Shown: positions 17,387 through 26,081, numbered from the stretch's first letter. The stretch: DNA of 33,416 nt from Bryobacterales bacterium (GCA_028819235.1 JAPPMC010000003.1:1-33416); one strand, 5' to 3'. The notes: generated from the letters alone by a model not told the origin. Translations and numbers: made by a program.

Positions 17387-17523
17387 GGCGTGAATCAGCG
17401 CGGTCGCTGGCTTCGTAGGAAGCGGCGCTGGCGGGGAATGCCCGTACTATGATACTTGCGCCGGGCCGGGCCATCCCGGCACGCTTCCCCGCCCAGCCAG
17501 CCCTTGGCGCTAGCGGACATCCG
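17387..17523. promoter_or_regulatory. Divergent promoter region fabH / amidohydrolase
   Basis: 137 bp separate the two divergent starts. TATGAT at 17448-17453 (plus strand) is the best -10; the same site reads TATCATA on the other strand, so it could serve either gene. No convincing -35 is visible for either. Confidence 0.3.
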
Positions 17524-19065
17524 ATGTGGATCCGAAAGTGGCAGCGGGACCGCGCCGTCGGCGTGGACTCGCCGATCCCGACCCAAGTCGTCTCAAACGA
17601 AGAGATCTGGCCGCGCCGACAGAACTCCACCCAGAAGCGGTGGGAACACCGCATCGCTGAGCTGTCAGCCGCGAACGCGAGGCGGGTCGGGATGGACCGG
17701 CGGTCATTCCTGAGGTCCCCAATGGGCCTCGCAACTGCCTTCTGGGCAGCCAACGAGGCCTACGGCCAACCGTACTGGGAAGTTCGCCAAGAGGAGATGT
17801 TCGAGCCGGCTGCACACCAAGAGCTCAGACCTCAGGGCGAGCACTTCATCTTCGACGTGCAGGCCCACTTCACTGAGGGCTACGCTTTGAACTTCCGCCA
17901 GTCAGAGTTCATGCGCAGCATGGGCTTCGACCTTCCTGGAGGTGCGGAAGGGTATAGCTTCAGCACGTTCTTCAAGGAGATGCTGTTGGACTCTGAGACG
18001 GACATGTTGGTCATATCCGGCGTCCCCGGGCGGGAACGAAGCCCATCCGAGGAGCGCGAAGCAATTGCCGCCGCGACGTTGGCCGGTGATCCCGTCGACC
18101 GTCGCGCGGTCAGGGGAGGCGGCGTCCTCCCGAGCTGGGCGATGGCCAGTCGCCGTGATGAAGTCAACCGAATGGCCGGATCGCTGAGGGCCCTGTCACA
18201 GAGCAACTGCGCGCCCAATCACTACTGGGACACCGTCGCCAACCGCCAGGACCGTGTCGCCCTCAAGGAGCAGATGACGCGGGAAGTTCAAGAGTACGGC
18301 ACGGCTTCCTGGAAGCTCTACTGCCACTTCGACCCGGCGCGGACGGGACATGGCTTTCAGCTTGACGACGAAGACACCGCCTACTTCTACGAGGTGGCGC
18401 GCGAACTAGGCCAAACGACCGTCAGCGTGCACAAGGGCTACGCGTCCCAGTCGCGCCGCTTTGGCCATCTCGCGAATCCCCGCGACATCGAGCGTGCTGC
18501 CCTGAACAATCCCGACATCACCTTTGTCGTGTACCACTCAGCCTTGAAGCACGGGCCGACCGAGCCCAATTTCGAGGATCCCGCGTTCTTCGATCCCACG
18601 ACGGGCGACTTCGCCTGGCACGACGTCCTGATGGGCATCAAGAGGAGAAATCCCGGCATCGACAACGTGTACTGCGAGATCGGCAGCGCCTTCGGCACCC
18701 TTGCGATCGCCCATCCCGTCATGTGCATGCACCTGATGGGGAAGAACATCCAGCACTACGGTTCGGACCGCGTGCTATGGGGCACGGACTGCATTTGGTG
18801 GGGATCCCCACAGTGGTGCATCGAGGCGTTCAAGCGCTTTCAGATCAGCGACGAGATCTGCGAGCGCTTCGGCTACAGCAAGCTGTCCCGAGAGGACAAA
18901 CGGCGCATCTTCGGGCTCAATGCGGCAGCGCTGTACGCTATCGATCCGGAGGAGTCACGACGCGCCCATCTGGCAGACGGAGTCGCGCGAATGAAGACTG
19001 GTTACCGCGAGCGAGGAATCAATCCCGACAATGCCGCCCACGGCTGGGTGCGTGCGTCGGCATGA
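17524..19065 (+). CDS. Tat-exported metal-dependent amidohydrolase
   Basis: A 513-residue amidohydrolase-2-type TIM barrel. A twin-arginine motif, DRRSFLRSP (58-66), follows an unusual 57-residue leader beginning MWIRKWQRDR and containing IPTQVVSNEE. As I recall, such leaders occur in this environmental subfamily, and for this reason I preferred ATG 17524 over 17449. Probable metal ligands are D111 and H115 in FDVQAHF (replacing HxH), His in SVHKGY, His in VVYHSAL and Asp in WGTDCIWWG. The substrate is unknown; decarboxylases and hydrolases of aromatic or lactone rings share the fold. It ends 19 bp before the convergent TPR gene. Confidence is high for the family, moderate for the start. Confidence 0.88.
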   Translation: MWIRKWQRDRAVGVDSPIPTQVVSNEEIWPRRQNSTQKRWEHRIAELSAANARRVGMDRRSFLRSPMGLATAFWAANEAYGQPYWEVRQEEMFEPAAHQELRPQGEHFIFDVQAHFTEGYALNFRQSEFMRSMGFDLPGGAEGYSFSTFFKEMLLDSETDMLVISGVPGRERSPSEEREAIAAATLAGDPVDRRAVRGGGVLPSWAMASRRDEVNRMAGSLRALSQSNCAPNHYWDTVANRQDRVALKEQMTREVQEYGTASWKLYCHFDPARTGHGFQLDDEDTAYFYEVARELGQTTVSVHKGYASQSRRFGHLANPRDIERAALNNPDITFVVYHSALKHGPTEPNFEDPAFFDPTTGDFAWHDVLMGIKRRNPGIDNVYCEIGSAFGTLAIAHPVMCMHLMGKNIQHYGSDRVLWGTDCIWWGSPQWCIEAFKRFQISDEICERFGYSKLSREDKRRIFGLNAAALYAIDPEESRRAHLADGVARMKTGYRERGINPDNAAHGWVRASA

Positions 19066-19084
19066 CGCGCGCGCCAGGTTGAGC

Positions 19085-20377
19085 CTATGGGGCCGTCTCC
19101 TTGGCGATCACGCCCAGCATCTGCCACTCGTGGAGCTTCCGCTGAACGTCCTTCACGTTGCCGGACTCCGGCTGCTGCGACGTCTTAACGAACGAGCGGT
19201 AGAAGCCTGCAGCCTTCTCGAAGTCGGCCCGCTTCTCGTGGATCATCCCCATGATCTGATTAGTCTGGGGGTACTTCGCGCCGTCTTCCCGAGCTTGGAT
19301 GGAAAGAACCATCTCTTCCGCTCTCTCGGACTTTCCGGAGTTCAACGCGGCCACGGCCGTCAGAAAACGCACGTTGGTCGCGTTCGGATTGATCTCGAGA
19401 TAGGCGCCGCCGAGGGAATCCAGACTCTCCCAGTCCTGTCTCGCGGTCGCCAACTGGATCAGCGGCTCGTAGGGCTTTAGGTATTTCGGGTCGTTCTCGA
19501 CCGCCTTCTGGAGGGCATCCCAAGCGCCCCGCTCGTCCTTGGCACGCAGCTTAGCGTCGCCCATGGCGGCCCAAGCGGCAGCGAACTGGGGGTAGGCTTT
19601 GACTGCCTTGTCGAACTGAGCCGTGGCTTTCTTGAGGTTGGGCTTCGCCTTGCGCATTTCCCGCAGCCCGCTCTCGTATGCCTTCAGCGCGGGCTTGGGG
19701 GCCTGTAGCGTCAGGGCGCTCACGACGTCTCCACGCAGCCCGTCAATGCGGTGCAACACGATCACTCCCACATCGTTGTTGCCCATGGAGCTGTACATCC
19801 CCAGCTGCAGATCGTCGGACCGGTACCCCGGAAGTTCGGCGCGCAGCACAGAAGTGGTCAGGTCGTACCGGCCAATACCGATGTTCCGCACGCACGGAAT
19901 GTTCATTCCGCCCCCCATGAGGCCGGAACCGACACGGTTCCCGGCCACGCTGGCGTCAGTCGTCATCAGGGACAGGTCCCCTCCCACCTGAAAGCTGAAT
20001 CGCCCCTTGGAGTCCGTGTAGTCCTCGGGGTAGCCGTTGCCGTTGCAGTACCGCTTTATGACGACCGGCTCGCTCGGCGGAATCCCATCGTCCGTGACCA
20101 CTTTGCCACTGAGGTACAGGGGCCGCATTTGGTTTGCGAACGGGTCGTTCTGCTGGTTTCCGAAGGGGTCGTTGCGCTGGCTGCTCGGATTGTTGTACGT
20201 TCCCTGGGATTGGTTCTGCTGGGACTGACCTCCCGTACTCTGCCCTCCGCCGGACCCTCTGCTGGTTCCGGAACTCGAGCTTCCGCCGGCACCACCTCCT
20301 CCTTGGCCCTGCGCCCAAACAGTCACAGCCGCCATGAACAGGCAGGCAATCCAGCGTGCCACAACGCTACCTCTCAT
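19085..20377 (-). CDS. Secreted TPR protein with Gly/Ser/Gln-rich linker
   Basis: A 430-residue exported protein. A signal peptide (1-22, cleaved near AQG) is followed by a low-complexity Gly/Ser/Gln/Asn segment at about 24-85. Next comes a carboxypeptidase-regulatory-like beta domain (LYLSGKVVTDDGIPPSEPVV, then DSKGRFSFQVGG) up to about 220. At least four TPR-like helical repeats fill the rest, for example FDKAVKAYPQFAAAWAAMGD and LQKAVENDPKYLKPYEPL. It probably scaffolds proteins or polymers in the periplasm or at the surface; no enzyme motif is seen. The start is clear, with GGGAGG eight bases before the ATG. An ATG-TAA start-stop pair lies between that site and the gene start and overlaps it. 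Confidence 0.85.
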   Translation of the reverse strand: MRGSVVARWIACLFMAAVTVWAQGQGGGGAGGSSSSGTSRGSGGGQSTGGQSQQNQSQGTYNNPSSQRNDPFGNQQNDPFANQMRPLYLSGKVVTDDGIPPSEPVVIKRYCNGNGYPEDYTDSKGRFSFQVGGDLSLMTTDASVAGNRVGSGLMGGGMNIPCVRNIGIGRYDLTTSVLRAELPGYRSDDLQLGMYSSMGNNDVGVIVLHRIDGLRGDVVSALTLQAPKPALKAYESGLREMRKAKPNLKKATAQFDKAVKAYPQFAAAWAAMGDAKLRAKDERGAWDALQKAVENDPKYLKPYEPLIQLATARQDWESLDSLGGAYLEINPNATNVRFLTAVAALNSGKSERAEEMVLSIQAREDGAKYPQTNQIMGMIHEKRADFEKAAGFYRSFVKTSQQPESGNVKDVQRKLHEWQMLGVIAKETAP

Positions 20378-20516
20378 TACATTGACCTCCCATCCACCAA
20401 ACGCTGGCAGTCTGAATGAAGGCTACCACACAAGCTGGGCTGATGGGTTGCCGAAAGCGCGCTGATTCAAGGGGAAGTGCCGTACGGCCGGACGCTTCCT
20501 TTCCGCTGTGCCTCGA

Positions 20517-20522
20517 TAGAAT
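20517..20522 (+). promoter_or_regulatory. -10 box (TAGAAT), likely leaderless start of DapA-like gene
   Basis: TAGAAT is six bases before the TTG start at 20529, and its TAG is an in-frame stop, so the gene cannot start earlier. Transcription would begin at the start codon. No ribosome site exists in the gap. The intact paralogue at 24827 has the same hexamer in the same place. Confidence 0.5.
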
Positions 20523-20528
20523 GGGCGC

Positions 20529-21416
20529 TTGACGGGGACACGATTCCAGGGCATCTATGCGCCCCTGTCCACTCCATTCGACCATCGCGGCGAAATTTAC
20601 TGGGCCAAGCTGGACCACAATCTGGCAATGCTGCTCCGGACGAAACTGTCTGGAGTACTGGTGGGTGACCGCTGGGGCGAGAGCATGCTCCTGTCTGCCG
20701 AGGAGCAAGTGGCGATCTGGGCACGCGTTACGGAGCGCTGCGGCGATAGCACACAGGTCTTGGCAGCGATATCGGAATGCGGAGTGGCACAGGCCCGCGT
20801 CTTGCTGGGCCGAGCTGGAGCGTGCGGCTGTGTTGCAGCCGTATTGGAGGCCCCGAGGCTGGAATCGCTGGCACCTCAGTCCGGAATGTCGGAGCTGTTC
20901 TTCCGGGCAGTCGCGGACACTGCGGACATTCCGGTACTGATCCGCGCCCGGCTGGGACGGGGCCGGGAGTGTTTGGCGCCGGAGGCTCTGGGTTCCCTTG
21001 CGTCCCACCCTCGCATTACCGGAGCTCTGGTCCACTCGGATTCAGCGGACCGCGTTGTTGCTGCCTCCGAGGCTTGCGGCACAGCGTTTTCGATACTGGT
21101 GGCCGATCTCGAACTGGCCGTTCCTTGCCTGAGGGGTGCAGCGTGCGCTGCTGTCCTTTCCCTAGCGTCGATCGTTCCGTTCTACGCGCTGTCGATTGAG
21201 GAGGCGGTCCGCACTCGGGAGATCCCCGCCGCAAGAGAATTGGCGGCCCGGGCGGCCCCGCTCTGCAAGCTGCTGAAGCAACACGGGGCGCCCGCTATGA
21301 AGAGCGCATTGGACCTGCGGGGCTCGTACGGAGGCACACCGCGGCTGCCCCTGCTGCGCTTGGATCCGACCTCTCACGGAGATGTCGCGAGAGCTCTCCA
21401 CGGGCTGGCCAGCTGA
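20529..21416 (+). CDS. DapA-fold protein lacking catalytic Lys and Tyr (pseudoenzyme)
   Basis: A 295-residue member of the dihydrodipicolinate synthase/N-acetylneuraminate lyase fold, opening with FQGIYAPLSTPFDHRGEI. The phosphate-loop-like GGTGE motif is changed to GDRWGES (46-52). The strand normally carrying the catalytic Tyr reads IPVLIRARLG (about 134-143), and the Schiff-base strand normally G-I-K reads GALVHSDS (165-172), with Leu at the Lys position. It therefore cannot do the class-I aldolase reaction of its relatives. It is convergent with bshC (44 bp between stops). The intact paralogue in the window has Y136 and K164. It could be a regulatory or binding protein. Start TTG 20529 is forced by an in-frame TAG just upstream. 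Confidence 0.85.
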   Translation: MTGTRFQGIYAPLSTPFDHRGEIYWAKLDHNLAMLLRTKLSGVLVGDRWGESMLLSAEEQVAIWARVTERCGDSTQVLAAISECGVAQARVLLGRAGACGCVAAVLEAPRLESLAPQSGMSELFFRAVADTADIPVLIRARLGRGRECLAPEALGSLASHPRITGALVHSDSADRVVAASEACGTAFSILVADLELAVPCLRGAACAAVLSLASIVPFYALSIEEAVRTREIPAARELAARAAPLCKLLKQHGAPAMKSALDLRGSYGGTPRLPLLRLDPTSHGDVARALHGLAS

Positions 21417-21460
21417 GTCTGGCAGTCGCCAGCTTCGACCTCTCGGCCGGCCCTGTAGCG

Positions 21461-23056
21461 TCACACGTTTAGCAACGCGTGATCCCCCCAGCCAGGCTCT
21501 ATGGCACGGTAGACAGCATCAGGGAGCTCTGTGCCGAACCTCGCAATCAACGAGAGCACACAGTAGACGCGTTCCTGCATGTGTCCGCTTGGTCGCATCC
21601 AATGGGCCAGCCGAGAGGCCTGACGGCTGGCGGTCGCATTGCGGCGCAGTGCCTCGCGGCCCACCTTGGCAGTCGTCTTGTCGAGCTGGTAACCAATCTT
21701 GCTCTTTGACTTGCGGAAGCCCTCCGCCAACGTGGGATCGAAGCTTCCGACAGCCGACTCCATCGCCGCCAGCGACCGTTCGATAGACTCCCTCTCTCTA
21801 TCAAGGGTCGAGCGCACGCCGTCAGGCACGAGCCGCTTGGAAATCGCAGCCTCTAGGGCACTGCGGGGGCCGAAGCAGTCTGCGGCCGAGAGGCCGTACT
21901 TTGCAACCAACTTCCGGGACGCACCATCCACCACGGTGAATGACGCGCGCGGAAGCACGGCTGGCATTCTCTCGACCAGCCGCCGGTACAGGACAGCGGA
22001 CTGCGCGAGGTAGGACGCCTCGGACGGCCCTACGATCAGGGCAGTCGTGGGCAGGAGGAAGTCCTGCACGACCGGACGCAACAGTGCGCTCGGGGAAACG
22101 TCGGTGGGAGAATCCTCCAATCGGGCGAGTAGTTCGGCGCTCGTGTACAAACGGGACTTAGAGGCGAATGCGCCATTCTTGGAGCGGAGGGCCACCCGCT
22201 CAGCCCCTTCAAAGAGCATCAGCAGGGAGCTTGAGCCCTGGAAGCGAACCTGCTCGTGGTACCCAGCGGCCCGCAGACTGCCGCCTCGACGGAGCAGATC
22301 TCCAGAGAGTTTCGGCGTTTGCAGCACCGCGTCGCGGAGTATTGGCCGGGCGAGTTCCCTGATCGCAGGGGCCAGCGGACAGAGGAAGAGAAGACCCGTG
22401 TGTTCCAGCAGCGAGCCGTAGAGGCCGCGGAAGGACCGACCCAGATCTGTTGGCGCCGAGTAGTGGCGTTTGGCCAAATCGATCGCGGCCGCTGCGTGGG
22501 AGCCTCCCTCACAACAGGCTGCGAATTCATCAAGCCTGGCGTCACGGATGGAAATCTGCCCCACAGCGGCGCCCTGCGGGCCCGCCGTCGCAGCGCGCAC
22601 GCGATGAGGAGGACCGTCGGGGCGCCATACCCAAGCATGGTCGACCTCTTCGAGATCGTGGTCTTCGGTCGCGAGCCAGAATACCGGGACGGCCGGTGTT
22701 CCTCCACGTGTTAGCTCGGCTGCACACCGAACTGCGGTTAGGGCCTTGTAGAGGGTGAAGGCCGGCCCGCCCAAGAGTCCGACCTGTTGGCCTGTGACAA
22801 CCGCAACGGTACCGTCAGAGGCAAGCATGGAAAGGCTCGACTGCGCAGCCGCCGCCGGATTCTGAGAGGCCAGCTCGTCGACAAGGCGTTTGCGGTGCCC
22901 CCGGTCCATTCGCACATGGCGCGAAGCGGCGACCGCCGCCTCAAACGACGGAGGGTGGGGATAAAAGCGCTCGACGCGACCGTAGTTATGCAGCAGGTCA
23001 CCGAACAACTTCGGTACGGGCGCCGGCGGCGCCTGACCGAGACCGGTCACGCCCAT
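21461..23056 (-). CDS. bshC: Bacillithiol biosynthesis cysteine-adding enzyme
   Basis: A 531-residue enzyme thought to add cysteine to GlcN-malate, the last step of bacillithiol synthesis. The family signature is clear: VVTGQQVGLLGGPAFTLYKA (86-105) and PVFWLATEDHDLEEVDH (124-140). A coiled-coil-like stretch with many Arg, Lys and Glu residues occupies about 420-490. The length is normal. bshA and bshB are not in the window. It follows the D-threonine-aldolase-like gene after 5 bp, so the two are co-transcribed. Its presence implies bacillithiol as a low-molecular-weight thiol, consistent with Acidobacteriota, Bacteroidota, Deinococcota or Bacillota and fitting the first best. Confidence 0.95.
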   Translation of the reverse strand: MGVTGLGQAPPAPVPKLFGDLLHNYGRVERFYPHPPSFEAAVAASRHVRMDRGHRKRLVDELASQNPAAAAQSSLSMLASDGTVAVVTGQQVGLLGGPAFTLYKALTAVRCAAELTRGGTPAVPVFWLATEDHDLEEVDHAWVWRPDGPPHRVRAATAGPQGAAVGQISIRDARLDEFAACCEGGSHAAAAIDLAKRHYSAPTDLGRSFRGLYGSLLEHTGLLFLCPLAPAIRELARPILRDAVLQTPKLSGDLLRRGGSLRAAGYHEQVRFQGSSSLLMLFEGAERVALRSKNGAFASKSRLYTSAELLARLEDSPTDVSPSALLRPVVQDFLLPTTALIVGPSEASYLAQSAVLYRRLVERMPAVLPRASFTVVDGASRKLVAKYGLSAADCFGPRSALEAAISKRLVPDGVRSTLDRERESIERSLAAMESAVGSFDPTLAEGFRKSKSKIGYQLDKTTAKVGREALRRNATASRQASRLAHWMRPSGHMQERVYCVLSLIARFGTELPDAVYRAIEPGWGDHALLNV

Positions 23057-23061
23057 CTGTG

Positions 23062-24297
23062 TCAGACGTGCCCTCGTGCGTCAACCGTCCAGACTTGCCG
23101 CACGGCATCTCCCCTCACGCAGTACATCCGATCGTAGAGGTTGACATTGGGGTCGCAGTGAGGAACCAAGAGCTCGACCTTGTCCCCTAGGCTCACCCGG
23201 GCGTTGGGCTCCTCTAGGGTCAGGGCACCATGCTCGTCGCCGCGGAAGGCGTACGACAGTCCCTGCGGCCTGGCAACGTCAGGACCGAAGCTGCGATCCG
23301 TGGCGAGCGCCTTGAGTCCGGCATCTACAGTTGCGATGTCGTCGTGGTTCTTGCTGACCACGGTTGCGAGCACATGGAGAGCGGGGCGGAAGTCGTCGTA
23401 CACATCGCCCGAAGCACCTCCTATGCGCCGGTAGTCCACATCCATCACCGCGTAAGACCCAACCTGCAGTTCGGTCATGCCGTCAAGATTGGAATCAATG
23501 TTGTACGTGCCCGTGCTGGCGCCGGACATGATCTCCACCGGAAGCCCTTTGCGGCGCATTGAGTGGTATGTCTCGAGCACAGGCCCCATGTAGCGCTCCG
23601 AGTGCACTTTCCTAGCCTCGAATCCAGTCACGTGCGAGGACGCCCCGCAGTACCCATGAACTCCCCGGAGATCAAGGTTGCCGAGCCGGTCGACTGTCTC
23701 GGCCAACCTCACCGCACCTGGCCCTGGCGGGACGCCAGTTCGTCTTCCCAAGGGATCCACGTCCACGAGAACACGCAGCCGGACGCCAGCGTCAGAGGCG
23801 GCTTCGTCCAGTTCTCGGGCGTTGTCCTCATGGTCCACGACGGCCATTGTGTCGGGCTTCCGACCCGCGAGCCGGATGAGACGGTGGATCTTGTTGGGGC
23901 CGACGGCCTCCGATGTCAGCAGCAGGCCCCCGATGCCAGCCGCGGCCATGGCTTCCGCCTCTCGGATCGTGGCCACGCAGACCCCAAGAGCGCCCGCCCC
24001 CACCTGGCGCTTGGCAATCTGCGAGCACTTGTGAGTCTTGGCATGGGGCCGCAGATCCAGGTCCGCGGCCTTTGCATGGGACGCCATCTTGCGGATGTTC
24101 GCCTCGAGCGCATCCAAGTCGAGCAAGAGAGAAGGCGTAGGAAGATCCTGCTTGCTCACACCTTCGATCCCTGACCCTTTGGCCAATCGATCCTCAACCT
24201 CGGAAATCGAGTACGAACTTGCAGAAGAAGCCATGAACATGGGGACAGTCAGAGCGCGGACTCCAGTACCGAGCAATTCCCTTCGAGACGGTGCCAT
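23062..24297 (-). CDS. Tat-exported D-threonine-aldolase/alanine-racemase-fold PLP enzyme
   Basis: A 411-residue fold-III PLP protein of the D-threonine aldolase/D-serine dehydratase type. K87 in LRPHAKTHK is the PLP lysine, and H380-C381 in VPHCDPNVNLYD match the metal-binding HC of this family. A twin-arginine motif, PSRRELLGTG (3-12), and a hydrophobic stretch to about 28 precede the domain, so a periplasmic location is predicted, unusual for the family. It probably cleaves or dehydrates a D-beta-hydroxy amino acid; which one cannot be told. TATGAT lies 18 bases before the ATG, followed by GGGGG as a weak ribosome site. It leads the operon with bshC. Confidence 0.88.
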   Translation of the reverse strand: MAPSRRELLGTGVRALTVPMFMASSASSYSISEVEDRLAKGSGIEGVSKQDLPTPSLLLDLDALEANIRKMASHAKAADLDLRPHAKTHKCSQIAKRQVGAGALGVCVATIREAEAMAAAGIGGLLLTSEAVGPNKIHRLIRLAGRKPDTMAVVDHEDNARELDEAASDAGVRLRVLVDVDPLGRRTGVPPGPGAVRLAETVDRLGNLDLRGVHGYCGASSHVTGFEARKVHSERYMGPVLETYHSMRRKGLPVEIMSGASTGTYNIDSNLDGMTELQVGSYAVMDVDYRRIGGASGDVYDDFRPALHVLATVVSKNHDDIATVDAGLKALATDRSFGPDVARPQGLSYAFRGDEHGALTLEEPNARVSLGDKVELLVPHCDPNVNLYDRMYCVRGDAVRQVWTVDARGHV

Positions 24298-24826
24298 TTG
24301 AACCCCCGACTCTTGATCATAATCCCAGGCTGCCGTGTACCGCTGCCCGGGCCTCGACGCATGCGGTCAAGTCGGCCCAGCGGCTCGGGCGGCGAAGACT
24401 GGGAAGGGCGCAGGGCAATGCCTGAACGACTGTCCGAAGTGGTCTCCGATATCTAGCGCGCAATCGCCAATCACTTGTAGCTTCTCCCGTCGCAGAGAAC
24501 GTCGGCCCCTGCCAAGCGCGACCCGGATGGCTGTATTCCCGCAGGCAAGTCGGGTCAAGTGCCGCGCCGTTCGTCGACCGTAGGCTCAGCGCAGATGCCC
24601 CTCGAGTCGCCCGCCCGGGGACCGACGCCAAGGCGGGGCGCATGAACTGAAAGGCGATTGGAGATCGTCAGGTCGGAAGCTGGCGCTGGGCACCAGACCA
24701 AGGAGAGGCTGAGGCTGGCCGTTCGGGACTTGAGACTGTTGCAATCGAACGAGGCGGGAGCACTTTGCGGCCGTTCGGCCCTCCCACCAGAACATCGCGC
24801 TAACGAATCACCTAGAATCGCTGGGC
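24298..24826. other. Intergenic, no gene seen
   Basis: About 530 bp between the divergent Tat-enzyme and DapA genes. The several open frames are Arg/Pro-rich and lack family features. Apart from the TATGAT at the left and the TAGAAT at the right end, I see no feature. Remains of a degraded gene are possible but not identifiable. Confidence 0.4.
24813..24818 (+). promoter_or_regulatory. -10 box (TAGAAT), likely leaderless start of DapA-family gene
   Basis: TAGAAT lies eight bases before the ATG at 24827, with no ribosome site in the gap, matching the paralogue at 20529. No clear -35 is seen at 17 bp. Confidence 0.45.
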
Positions 24827-25732
24827 ATGGAGACGCCGATTCGAGGCCTGTACGCTGCGCTCCTGACCCATCGCAGCAGAGATGGGTCGGTGGACTTCGG
24901 CGCAATCGAGCGAAATGCGGAGTTTGCTCTGTCCAACGGTGCTGTTGGCCTTGTGCCGTGCGGCGGGACAGGCGAGTACTTCGACCTGTCGATCGCAGAG
25001 CGGCAAGAACTCGTTGAAGTGTTGGTCCCCGTGGTTCGTGGCCGCGCCTCTCTGGTCGCAGGTGTCGGCGCTGCCAAGCTCGAAGAATCGGCCAAGCTGG
25101 CGCACCACGCATTGGCTGCAGGGGCCGACGCGGTCCTGTTGCCGCCACCTCACTTCTTTCGGTACGGCCAGCCCGAGCTGAGGCAGTTCTTCCGCGAGGC
25201 TGCAGCTGCGATCGGCGGTCCAACGCTCGTCTACAATTTGGCTGGCTTCGTTAGCCCGATCAGCCCCTCGACGGCAGCGGACCTGCTGAGAGACGAGGAA
25301 TACATCGTCGGAATCAAGGATTCCAGCGGCACGCTGGCGATGCTCCGCCAGGTGACGAGGGAGCGGATTCCATGCGCTCGCCTCCAAGGGCACGACAAGC
25401 GCCTTGCCGAATCGCTGCAAGAGGGCTTTGCGGATGGGGCGATTTCGGGACCCGCAGGCGTCGTTCCAGAAGCTCTCGCACCGCTGTTCGAGGACCCAAC
25501 AGGAGGACCGAGATTCACAACTGCCGCGAAACGATTGGAAGAGTTCCTGCGACGGCTGCAGGGCCTACCCTATCCATGGGTGCTGAAATGGGCCGCCAGC
25601 CTTCGCGGCTGGGGCCGAGCAACCATGCCGTTCCCATTGAGCCAAGGGCACATTCAGGATAGAAAGGAGTTCGAGTCGTGGTTCGAACAGTGGCTTGCTT
25701 CGGGAGAAGTGTCCCGCGGGGATCCCTCATGA
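24827..25732 (+). CDS. DapA/NanA-family aldolase or dehydratase
   Basis: A 301-residue class-I aldolase-fold enzyme of the dihydrodipicolinate synthase superfamily. All key elements are present: GGTGEYFDLS (46-55), the catalytic Tyr Y136 in TLVYNLAG and the Schiff-base Lys K164 in VGIKDSSG. The GGTGEYF form is closer to sugar-acid dehydratases such as 5-dehydro-4-deoxyglucarate dehydratase than to lysine-pathway DapA (GTTGE), so a sugar-acid role is possible but not proven. It stands alone and leaderless-like. The C-terminus (SWFEQWLASGEVSRGDPS) extends past the core by about ten residues. Confidence 0.85.
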   Translation: METPIRGLYAALLTHRSRDGSVDFGAIERNAEFALSNGAVGLVPCGGTGEYFDLSIAERQELVEVLVPVVRGRASLVAGVGAAKLEESAKLAHHALAAGADAVLLPPPHFFRYGQPELRQFFREAAAAIGGPTLVYNLAGFVSPISPSTAADLLRDEEYIVGIKDSSGTLAMLRQVTRERIPCARLQGHDKRLAESLQEGFADGAISGPAGVVPEALAPLFEDPTGGPRFTTAAKRLEEFLRRLQGLPYPWVLKWAASLRGWGRATMPFPLSQGHIQDRKEFESWFEQWLASGEVSRGDPS

Positions 25733-26081
25733 AGGTGTAATGTCGCTCTGATCCCTGGCGGAGTACTGCGTTCGAGAGCGGAAGTCGAATGATCCGATGC
25801 TGCGCGCCACCGGACGCCATCATCTGTCCCCCATACAGCCCTGGCTCTAGTCCCCAGTTCTGTTGCCGGAACTCTCGGCCCTTGCGATGCTGCGTAGGCC
25901 GGCAGGGCCAGTGAGAGCGCCTTTGCGGCGATCGTGGACTTGCCCTTCTCGATGACCGGAGGGAGCACTTCGGACGTTGCCGGTCTGACTTGGCTGCAGA
26001 CCCGACAGGCGATAGAGTTGTTGCTGACCACTCCCCTTTGGCGGGCGGCCATCGGCGGCGCGATAGACGGGGGAAGCACCG
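25733..26081. other. Intergenic, no gene seen
   Basis: About 350 bp between two plus-strand genes. A long minus-strand frame crosses it and the start of the ligase gene, but its content is not protein-like enough to support. GATAGACGGGGGAAG just before 26082 supplies a ribosome site for the ligase. Confidence 0.4.

Noticed and set aside
21404..21433. Short GC-rich inverted repeats at the end of the DapA-like pseudoenzyme gene, considered as a bidirectional terminator
   Set aside because: Stems of only 5-6 bp and no T tract on either strand.
24317..24643. A 108-codon minus-strand frame in the gap before the DapA-family gene
   Set aside because: Arg/Ala/Pro-rich, no ribosome site and no recognisable domain.
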